Notes under the pieces: model-generated
What the model was told of the DNA's origin: nothing
What the model saw: the letters and a program-made list of their open reading frames with translations, nothing else
Database searches by the model: none
In this document: positions 6,167 to 13,155 of the stretch, in pieces
Layout: every line of letters starts with the position of its first letter
Numbering within the stretch: position 1 is the stretch's first letter
Origin: JBGSON01 sp041739085
GTDB lineage: Bacteria; Patescibacteriota; Gracilibacteria; CAIRYL01
Length of the DNA stretch: 20,372 nt
Direction of reading: 5' to 3'
Assembly: GCA_041739085.1 (NCBI GenBank)
Contig: JBGSON010000029.1
Coordinates: forward strand, 1 to 20,372
Position numbers and translations under genes: made by a program

Positions 6167-7840
6167 ATGAAAACATGCAAACAATGTTCGTCCCCGTTCG
6201 AAGTATCAGAAGCGGATTCGGCGTTCTATGAAAAGATCAGCCCGGTGTACGGCGGGAAAAAATTCCCTATCCCGGAGCCCACGCTTTGCCCCACCTGCCG
6301 GATGCAGAGGCGCCTTGCGTACCGGAACGACAGGAGTCTCTACCGGAGCACGGAGAATCTCACCGGGAAGCCCGTCATCACCATGTATAACCCGAAATGG
6401 GGACACACGGTCTATAGTGAAAAGGATTGGTGGGGCGACAAATGGAACCCTCTCGATTATGGGAGAGAGTACGATCCGTCAAAAGGTTTCTTTGAGCAGT
6501 TCGTGAATCTTCAAAAAGCCGTCCCGCGGTTCAATGTCTTCAACAAGGACACGGAGAACTGCGACTACGTGAACTACGCTCCCCACTCCAAGAACTGCTA
6601 CCTCCTCTTCGGGTCGTGGTTCGACGAGGATTGCCTCTTCGGACAGACGCTCAATGAGTGCAAAAACTGCGTCGACAATCTCTTCCTCGACCACTCCGAA
6701 CTCTGCTATGAGAACATCGATTCAGAGAATAATTTCGGCTCCCTCTACTGTCAGAACTGCAGCGAGTCAACGGACAGTTACTTCTGTTACGACTGCAAAA
6801 ATGTCCGGAACTGCATCGGATGCTGGAACCTCCGGAGCAAGTCATATCACGTTGAAAATAAGCCGGTTTCCAAAGATGAATTTGAGCGGTTGAAAAATGA
6901 ACTGTCGTCTTATCGGAAATGTCGGGAATATGCCGAGAAGATGAGGGGGATTTTTCTTACGCATGCCATCCACAAGTTCCGGACGGACAACGGAAACGAG
7001 AACGCAAGCGGAGATTTTATTTTCCACTGCAGGAATGCGAAGCATTCGTTCTCTGCATACCGGTGTGAGGACATCGCATTCTCCTGCCGCGTATTTGACC
7101 AGAAGGACACCTATGATTTCGAAGGAGGGGGCAAGGGGGAGCTCCTCTACGAGAACATGAGTAATGATTTCAGCTATTTTTCCATCAGCTGCACCACTTC
7201 GGAATACCTGAACCACGCGCATTATTCCGATCTCTGCTTCAACTCGTCGCATCTCTTCGGCTGCGTCGGGCTCCGGCAGAAGAAGTACTGCGTTCTGAAC
7301 AAGGAATATGCTGAGAATGAATATGAAGCACTCGTCTCCCGGATCATCGAATCGATGCAGGAGAGGGGGGAATGGGGGGAGTTTTTCCCGATCGAAAAAT
7401 CGCCCTTCGCGTACAACGAAACCCTTGCCCAGGACTACTTTCCCCTCACGAAAAAAGAAGCAGAGGAAAGAGGATGGAAGTGGGTCGAAGAAGAGAAACA
7501 GGAAATCTCCGGAGTGACGAAGAAAATACCGGCTTCAAAACTGCCAGATACGATCAGCGAAATCCCGGATGACATCCTCAACTGGGCGATCACCTGCGAG
7601 GAATCGGGGAAGCCGTTCCGGATCCAGAAGGCAGAACTGGAATTTTACCGGAAGATGGGGATCCCCATTCCCCATTTTCATCCGAATGTCCGCCACATGA
7701 AGCGGATGGAGAAGAGAAATCCAAGAAGACTCTGGGAAAGAAAATGTGACGGTTGCGGAGCACAGGTGGAGTCATCCTATTCACCAGAAAGAAGAGAGAA
7801 ATTATTCTGCGAGGCCTGCTATCTCGCACGGGTATATTGA
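6167..7840 (+). CDS. Large cysteine-rich zinc-ribbon protein (eroded third ribbon)
   Basis: 557 residues from ATG 6167, starting MKTCKQC in parallel with MPTCRHC of the 2976 protein. N-terminal ribbon: C4/C7 and C41/C44, the spacer being 9 residues longer because of the insert around SPVYGGKKFP. The shared linker is DWWGDKWNPLDYGREYD. The Cys-rich middle includes KNCYLLFGSW, NECKNCVDN and RNCIGCWNLRSK. GEWGEFFPIEKSPFAYNET marks the C-terminal part. The penultimate ribbon has lost its sites: CGQCG of the paralog is CEESG here, and CPDC is HPNV. The last ribbon (CDGCG, CEAC) is intact. It has its own consensus -10 and is followed by four tandem heptamers. Function is unknown; zinc binding is inferred from the pairs. 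It is preceded by a TrmB-like regulator on the same strand. Confidence 0.88.
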   Translation: MKTCKQCSSPFEVSEADSAFYEKISPVYGGKKFPIPEPTLCPTCRMQRRLAYRNDRSLYRSTENLTGKPVITMYNPKWGHTVYSEKDWWGDKWNPLDYGREYDPSKGFFEQFVNLQKAVPRFNVFNKDTENCDYVNYAPHSKNCYLLFGSWFDEDCLFGQTLNECKNCVDNLFLDHSELCYENIDSENNFGSLYCQNCSESTDSYFCYDCKNVRNCIGCWNLRSKSYHVENKPVSKDEFERLKNELSSYRKCREYAEKMRGIFLTHAIHKFRTDNGNENASGDFIFHCRNAKHSFSAYRCEDIAFSCRVFDQKDTYDFEGGGKGELLYENMSNDFSYFSISCTTSEYLNHAHYSDLCFNSSHLFGCVGLRQKKYCVLNKEYAENEYEALVSRIIESMQERGEWGEFFPIEKSPFAYNETLAQDYFPLTKKEAEERGWKWVEEEKQEISGVTKKIPASKLPDTISEIPDDILNWAITCEESGKPFRIQKAELEFYRKMGIPIPHFHPNVRHMKRMEKRNPRRLWERKCDGCGAQVESSYSPERREKLFCEACYLARVY

Positions 7841-7844
7841 TAAG

Positions 7845-7872
7845 CACAAAGTACAAAATACAAAGCACAAAA
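7845..7872. repeat. Four tandem YACAAAR heptamers
   Basis: CACAAAG, TACAAAA, TACAAAG and CACAAAA follow each other without gaps, starting 4 nt after the zinc-ribbon stop codon. They match the heptamers after the 2976 gene. Short tandem heptamers of this kind are known as STRR elements in cyanobacteria; here the role is unknown. Confidence 0.6.
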
Positions 7873-7974
7873 TCGTTGTGAATTCATCGGTGATGAGTAA
7901 TGTCGTAGTGAATGCAAATTCACTCATGTATCAGTCTTCCGGTTTTGTGCTTCCTGCTTTTTCTTATGCGTCCC

Positions 7975-8035
7975 AAAGAATTCTTTACGATTCCTCAACG
8001 CATGAGTTATGATATGAACTAAAGAATTTTACAAT
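7975..8035. promoter_or_regulatory. Paired AAAGAATT elements upstream of the ATPase gene
   Basis: A perfect 12-bp palindrome AAAGAATTCTTT lies at 7975-7986 and continues as AC. A second AAAGAATTTTAC starts 46 bp later at 8021 and overlaps the -35 box. The two could be binding sites for one regulator. A weaker 7-bp hairpin AGTGAAT-GCAA-ATTCACT lies further upstream in the same gap. Confidence 0.35.
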
Positions 8036-8057
8036 ATATCGGAGGCCGTCCTATAAT
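8028..8057 (+). promoter_or_regulatory. Promoter of the TraG/VirB4-like ATPase gene
   Basis: TTTACA (8028-8033, 5/6) and a perfect TATAAT (8052-8057) are 18 nt apart. Predicted start near 8065 leaves a leader of about 33 nt that contains AGGTGA (8088-8093), a usable Shine-Dalgarno 4 nt before the GTG start. Confidence 0.6.
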
Positions 8058-8097
8058 CGGGGAGCCATCCGCTACAAACTGTTTTCCAGGTGATTCC

Positions 8098-10329
8098 GTG
8101 AAGACCTTTCTCATAAAAATCCCGCCGGACAATCAGAAAAAAGAGAAAGTATTCGAACAACTTTTGGACATTTTTCATGAAGGACTCGAGCATCATTGGC
8201 TCAGCCTGGAGATCTTCGCCCATCAGCAGCACATTTCTTTCGGATTCACCTGCGAGGACGGGATTTCGGATCTCATCCGAGGGCAGATCTATTCCATGTA
8301 CCCTGACTCAGAGATCATCGAGAGTGAGGATTTTATTTCGTATTCCACAAGCGCTGAGAATCCGCAGTTTGTTTCCATGGAATTCAAACTCGAAAAGAAC
8401 GATCTCATCCCCTTTAAGACATTCGAGGAATTCCACGGAGACTCGCTTTCTTCCGTTCTCTCCACGCTCTCGAAGACACCGGTGGACGAGAGTGTTCTTA
8501 TCCAGTGCATCATCAAACCGCAGGAGGATACGGGATTTTTCCATTTTATGAGAAATATCCGGAGCAAACTCGAAGGCATCCGGCATATTTTCCGCGTAAA
8601 ATTCTGGTTCAAAAAGGGAAACATCAGAGGACTCATGAAAGAAGCGATCCAGAAAAAGAGCATGGAGAGGCTTTTTCAGGTTACGCTTCGGATGGTGGTT
8701 TTTGCGAGTACTCCCGCAAAAATCAAGTCGAGATTTCATCCGATCGCCCAGGCATTTTCCCAGTTCAATACCATTGATTTTAATAAGATCGAGCACGGAC
8801 CAAAGAAAAATTCGCTCACGGCCTTTAATACGATGAAGAACCGGAGATTTGGCAGAACCCACTTGTTCTCTCTTTCGGAGATTTCAACGCTTTACCATCT
8901 CCCGAATGAAAGGGAGGTGCCGAATATTATCTACGTGCTCAGCCGAAAATCAGAACCTCCTTCCTCTCTTCCCATTAACCGGGAGGATCCGGAGGTTTCT
9001 TTTGTCGGTGAGACGAATTTTCATAATGCGCGGACACCGTTTGGAATCATGCGGAATGATAGGAGGAGGCATCTCTATGTGGTCGGGAAATCGGGTTCCG
9101 GCAAATCAAAACTCCTCGAACTGCTCATCAGGAATGACCTCTTGAACGGCAAGGGTGTAGGAGTTTTGGACCCGCATGGAGATCTCGTCGATAATGTCCT
9201 CCGAATGGTCCCGAAAGACAGGATCAAAGATGTCATCCTCTTCGATCCCTCTGATCTTGAATTTCCGATCGCTTTCAATCCCCTAGAAAAAGTCCCGCCG
9301 GAGCTCAAGATGAGAGTGACCATCGGATTTATCGAGATCTTTAAAAAGCTTTTCGGGATCAACTGGAACGCGAAACTGGAGCATGTCCTCCGCTACACGA
9401 TCCTCGCGCTCCTGGATTCTCCGAACACGACGGTACTCTCGATCATGAAGATGCTCACGGACAAGAACTACCGCCAATACATCATCCGGCAGATCGAGGA
9501 AGATTTCGTGAAGAACTTCTGGGTGAACGAGTTTGCCGCATGGAGCGAGAAATTCGACGCGGAAGCGATCACTCCGCTCCTCAACAAAATGGGACAGTTC
9601 GTGGCGACAAACATGATCCGGAACATCGTCGGACAGCCGATCAATAAACTTCACATCCGTGACGTTATGGACAAGGGGAAGATTCTTCTCATGAAGGTGT
9701 CCAAGGGGATCCTCGGAGAAGAAAATGCGGCGCTCATGGGATCGATGGCGGTGACAAAGATCTATCAGGCGGCGATGTCGAGGGCGGACACGCCCGAGGA
9801 GGAGAGGAAAGACTGGTATTTCTATATCGATGAGTTCCATAATTTTGCCACGAACACATTCGACGAGATCCTCTCCGAAGCGAGAAAATACCGTCTCAAT
9901 ATCACCATCGCGCACCAGTTCATGGGGCAGCTCCTGGAAAACATTAGAACGACGGTTTTCGGGAATATCGGATCCATCATTTCATTCCGTGTCGGAGCAG
10001 AAGATGCCGCGATCCTTGCAGAGGAATTCAATCCCATTTTCACTCCACGGGATATCATCAATCTCGGCGTGAGAGATTTTTACTGCAAGATGTCGATCAA
10101 CGGCGAGATCACCCAAGCCTTCTCGGCAAAGACGCTCGACATCAACTTCCCCAAGGAAAATTACGCGAAAGAATGCCGGGATTTTTCCCGAGAGACATAC
10201 TGCGTTCCAAGAGATCAGGTGGAGAAGATCATCGATTCATGGAATGAAGCGGATCTCACGGCTGACAAGAAGAAACCCGCGAAAGGAAGCAAGTTTGAAG
10301 AAGTGGATTTTGAAGAACCGATCATCTGA
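8098..10329 (+). CDS. TraG/VirD4/VirB4-like ATPase, soluble CPR type
   Basis: 743 residues with a GTG start supported by AGGTGA and a good promoter. The N-terminal ~290 residues form an alpha/beta domain without membrane spans. The ATPase core carries Walker A GKSGSGKS (330-337), followed by GVGVLDPHGDLVD (354-365). Walker B is YFYIDEF (574-580), with D578/E579 catalytic, and there is a sensor-type IAHQFMGQL (604-612). This is the architecture of type IV coupling/TraG-like ATPases (DUF87/TraG-D families) that move DNA or drive pilus-type machines. The lack of N-terminal transmembrane helices is typical of the CPR version, so it may need a separate membrane partner. No pilin, relaxase or other secretion gene is in the window, so a role in conjugation cannot be asserted. 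It converges on the HD-GYP gene with 47 bp between. Confidence 0.8.
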   Translation: MKTFLIKIPPDNQKKEKVFEQLLDIFHEGLEHHWLSLEIFAHQQHISFGFTCEDGISDLIRGQIYSMYPDSEIIESEDFISYSTSAENPQFVSMEFKLEKNDLIPFKTFEEFHGDSLSSVLSTLSKTPVDESVLIQCIIKPQEDTGFFHFMRNIRSKLEGIRHIFRVKFWFKKGNIRGLMKEAIQKKSMERLFQVTLRMVVFASTPAKIKSRFHPIAQAFSQFNTIDFNKIEHGPKKNSLTAFNTMKNRRFGRTHLFSLSEISTLYHLPNEREVPNIIYVLSRKSEPPSSLPINREDPEVSFVGETNFHNARTPFGIMRNDRRRHLYVVGKSGSGKSKLLELLIRNDLLNGKGVGVLDPHGDLVDNVLRMVPKDRIKDVILFDPSDLEFPIAFNPLEKVPPELKMRVTIGFIEIFKKLFGINWNAKLEHVLRYTILALLDSPNTTVLSIMKMLTDKNYRQYIIRQIEEDFVKNFWVNEFAAWSEKFDAEAITPLLNKMGQFVATNMIRNIVGQPINKLHIRDVMDKGKILLMKVSKGILGEENAALMGSMAVTKIYQAAMSRADTPEEERKDWYFYIDEFHNFATNTFDEILSEARKYRLNITIAHQFMGQLLENIRTTVFGNIGSIISFRVGAEDAAILAEEFNPIFTPRDIINLGVRDFYCKMSINGEITQAFSAKTLDINFPKENYAKECRDFSRETYCVPRDQVEKIIDSWNEADLTADKKKPAKGSKFEEVDFEEPII

Positions 10330-10376
10330 ACAGGTAATCGCCATGAGGAAGTTCGATCACGGGACGGAGTGTTCTT

Positions 10377-12947
10377 TTATTTGCCGAGTGACAAAACGAC
10401 ACTCTCTATCTCTCCCTGAATGTCAGGGTTTTCTCCGCTTTCAACAAGCACCATGATGGCGGAACGGATCTCTTCCGGAGATTTCTCTTTATCTTCCGGG
10501 GAGAGAAGAGCATACGCATGGACGACGCTCAATCTGTTTTTCCTCTGGTTTTCATGCCACGTTTTCTTTTCTTCAGGGGTTATTTCCGGCTCAAAGTATT
10601 TTTTTCTCCTGTATCCTTCTTTATATCGCGCATCAGACCAGTTCAGGATTATATCAATCTCAGCGATGAGGGATTCCAGGTCGCTTGAGAAATCACCCGG
10701 ACCTTTCCCCGCTTTCTCCTGTTCATTGAGGAAGACATCGAGCAACGCCCCTTCGGGATCCTTTCTCGTTTCCACGCGTAAGAGCTCTGGAGATAAAAAT
10801 CTTCGAAGTTCGGAGAGAATAATCTCGATGAATCTGATGGTCAGATCGGGATCGAATTGCTGTCCCCTGCAATCCAGGAGCTCATCCACTGCCTCGAGAA
10901 TAGCCTTTGCCTTACTGTATGATCTTTCATCGGAGAGCATGGCATCAAAGGCATCGACAATGGCGAGCATTCTCGAGGGAGGAGGGATATCGTGATCAGA
11001 ACGTTTGTCCGGATAGCCCGTCCCATCCCAAGCCTCATGGTGGTGCCGCACCCATTTTGCGATCGGTTCCAGGCCTTTCACGTTCATGCAAATGGCTTCA
11101 CCATCTACGGTATGTTTTGCCATCTCCTTCCGTTCTGCTGGGCTGAGCGCTCCGGGTTTTTGAATGATCACGATCGGGACATTGATCTTCCCGATATCAT
11201 GGAGAACGCCGAAGAGCTTGTAAAAAGGGATGTCATTTTCAGAGATTTCCAGCGCGCGCGCAAAAAGCTCCATGAAATATCCGACCCGGTGAATATGATT
11301 TTCTGTCGGACTGTCTTTCACCTGACAGGCGATGGTGAGAGCTTTGACGGCCTTGTCATGGAGGAGTTTTACTCTCCCGAGATTCTGGATTGCCTCGTCC
11401 TCGACATCTTCCACGCTTTTCTGCGATTCTTCGCTCCGGATGCTGAACCGGATGGTCAGGGAAAGGTCGTCCGGAAATTGTGATTCATTTTCGTTAAATC
11501 CATGCAGCCGCTCATGGATTTCATGGAGGTGCGCCTTCAGATTCTGCTTTGTGATCTCGGGGATGAGAATGCGGAACGCACCGCCGATCTTTGCGATGAC
11601 GGCATGCTCCGGAAGCATTTCCCTCAGTATATTTGCGGCAACACGAAGGAACTCATCGCCGATTTCCTTTCCTCGCACCTCGTTGATTTTCTCCAGATGG
11701 TCGATATCGACGATGACGACGGCAAGCGACCGGGGGTCCGTTTCCAGAACGATCTTCTGCTGTTCGTAATAATGGGAGTTGAACACTCCTGTCAGCGGAT
11801 CGTGGATCCGCATCTCCTCCATCTTCCTCTCCATTTTCTTCTTTTCCGTTATATTCCGGATAACGATGAGGATCCGGGTGTGCATATGTCTCGAAACATC
11901 TTCGATTGTACTGCTGCACCCGGCAAAAGGATCTTCATCGGGATGCTCATCGCAAAATGTCGAGAGCAAATGGCGGGCTTCGAAAAAACTCACTCCTCCT
12001 TCCCCTGCGTCGAAGGAATATTCCACAACGGCTTCCTGTCTGGTTTCCAAAAGATCCGCAATCGCTCTCCGGTTCAATTCCGCATATTCCGGAGGGAGAA
12101 TGTCCCACATGACTTTTCCCAGGAATTGTTCAGGCGGGACCATGAGGTCTTCTTCTCTCCCCGCATGGTAATCAACAATCCTGCACTCCGGATCCAGGAC
12201 AAAGATAATATCCCCCGTCGTTTTCACCATGGCATCGAGGAGTTTCGCCTTCTCTATTTCGCGCCGTTTTGCCCGCTCCCGCTCAGTAACATCGAGAAAA
12301 AGACCGTATGTGGGATCAGAGACGCTTGTCCCGAAGAGGATTTCTTCCAGCTGGACATCCTGCGCAGGAGATCCGAACACTTCAAAGACCTTCCGTTCTC
12401 CGTCCGGACAGATAATGTCGATGATATAAGAACTCGGAAGTCCCTGTGCCCGGAGGTCTTGCTGTCCGAGGATTCTCCGGAATGATTCCGGAGTCGTAAG
12501 ACTCTCAAAGCTCGTGCCGACCAGTTCCACAGCAGGGACTCCCACTTGGCGTGCGAATGATTCATTGCACCAGGTGATCCTGTGTTCAGCATCCACTCTC
12601 ACAACGCCAGTCTTTGGCTGCACGACCTGTGATTCCACGAGATGATCACGGGAGACCTCCTCGAGCAGGATACTCATCTTCTCTTCTTCTGAATTTATTC
12701 GCCGGAGTCTTCCCTGAAAATATCTATCTCCTATCCGGATGACGGGAATAATTCCGGAAACATCCAGTTTGGAAGTGATCAGGATCTCTGCGTGCTCCTG
12801 AAAAGACAAAAGCACATCCCGGGGTATTTCGCCCAGGCTTTTTGCGGATTCGTTAGTCGGCTCAACCCTCCCATGTTCATCGATCAGAAAAAGGGGGCAG
12901 TGAATTCCGTTGATGACCTCCAAGAGAGAGGAAGGCGATTCACTCAT
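10377..12947 (-). CDS. PAS-PAS-PAS-GGDEF(degenerate)-HD-GYP signalling protein
   Basis: 856 residues from ATG 12947. Three PAS-like sensor domains occupy about 8-100, 113-225 and 235-370 (the last ends RNITEKKKME, a classic PAS exit). A GGDEF-fold domain (about 380-533) begins HDPLTGVFNS and contains VDIDHLEKINEVRG, but its signature is GGAFR (455-459) in place of GG(D/E)EF, so cyclase activity is unlikely. No RxxD inhibitory site is seen. The HD-GYP domain (538-693) is intact: HDIGK (583-587), H612, HHHEAWDGTGYP (635-646). This predicts a cyclic-di-GMP (or related dinucleotide) phosphodiesterase, with the GGDEF domain possibly a GTP or ligand sensor. A charged tail of about 130 residues is unassigned. 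There is no membrane segment. The frame is open to a TTG at 13013 (22 residues longer). Confidence 0.85.
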   Translation of the reverse strand: MSESPSSLLEVINGIHCPLFLIDEHGRVEPTNESAKSLGEIPRDVLLSFQEHAEILITSKLDVSGIIPVIRIGDRYFQGRLRRINSEEEKMSILLEEVSRDHLVESQVVQPKTGVVRVDAEHRITWCNESFARQVGVPAVELVGTSFESLTTPESFRRILGQQDLRAQGLPSSYIIDIICPDGERKVFEVFGSPAQDVQLEEILFGTSVSDPTYGLFLDVTERERAKRREIEKAKLLDAMVKTTGDIIFVLDPECRIVDYHAGREEDLMVPPEQFLGKVMWDILPPEYAELNRRAIADLLETRQEAVVEYSFDAGEGGVSFFEARHLLSTFCDEHPDEDPFAGCSSTIEDVSRHMHTRILIVIRNITEKKKMERKMEEMRIHDPLTGVFNSHYYEQQKIVLETDPRSLAVVIVDIDHLEKINEVRGKEIGDEFLRVAANILREMLPEHAVIAKIGGAFRILIPEITKQNLKAHLHEIHERLHGFNENESQFPDDLSLTIRFSIRSEESQKSVEDVEDEAIQNLGRVKLLHDKAVKALTIACQVKDSPTENHIHRVGYFMELFARALEISENDIPFYKLFGVLHDIGKINVPIVIIQKPGALSPAERKEMAKHTVDGEAICMNVKGLEPIAKWVRHHHEAWDGTGYPDKRSDHDIPPPSRMLAIVDAFDAMLSDERSYSKAKAILEAVDELLDCRGQQFDPDLTIRFIEIILSELRRFLSPELLRVETRKDPEGALLDVFLNEQEKAGKGPGDFSSDLESLIAEIDIILNWSDARYKEGYRRKKYFEPEITPEEKKTWHENQRKNRLSVVHAYALLSPEDKEKSPEEIRSAIMVLVESGENPDIQGEIESVVLSLGK

Positions 12948-13030
12948 AGGGGAAGAAGTGAGTACATATGATGCGAGAATTTCATACTGCGCTGGAGGAT
13001 TGAAATGAGTCAAGGAGGCTTGACGGATTC

Positions 13031-13068
13031 AGTATATATGAAAGAAAAATGTTGCTCATGAATGTTGC
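13031..13068 (-). promoter_or_regulatory. Promoter and direct repeat upstream of the HD-GYP gene
   Basis: On the minus strand TATACT (bases 13036 to 13031, 5/6) is a -10 box. Two perfect copies of GCAACATT (13068-13061 and 13055-13048), 13 bp apart centre to centre, cover the -35 region. Lack of a good -35 plus a direct repeat there suggests an activator- or repressor-controlled promoter. Confidence 0.4.
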
Positions 13069-13155
13069 ATAAGCAAATGGGGAAGCGCTCTCCGCTCCTA
13101 TGACCATATTCATGAACAAAGAATGAAGACGAGATGAGTGAAATTCTTCACATTC

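Noticed and set aside
11502..12485. A 327-codon plus-strand frame opposite the PAS/GGDEF/HD-GYP gene
   Set aside because: Shadow of a gene with well-defined domains on the minus strand; the translated product has no recognisable features.
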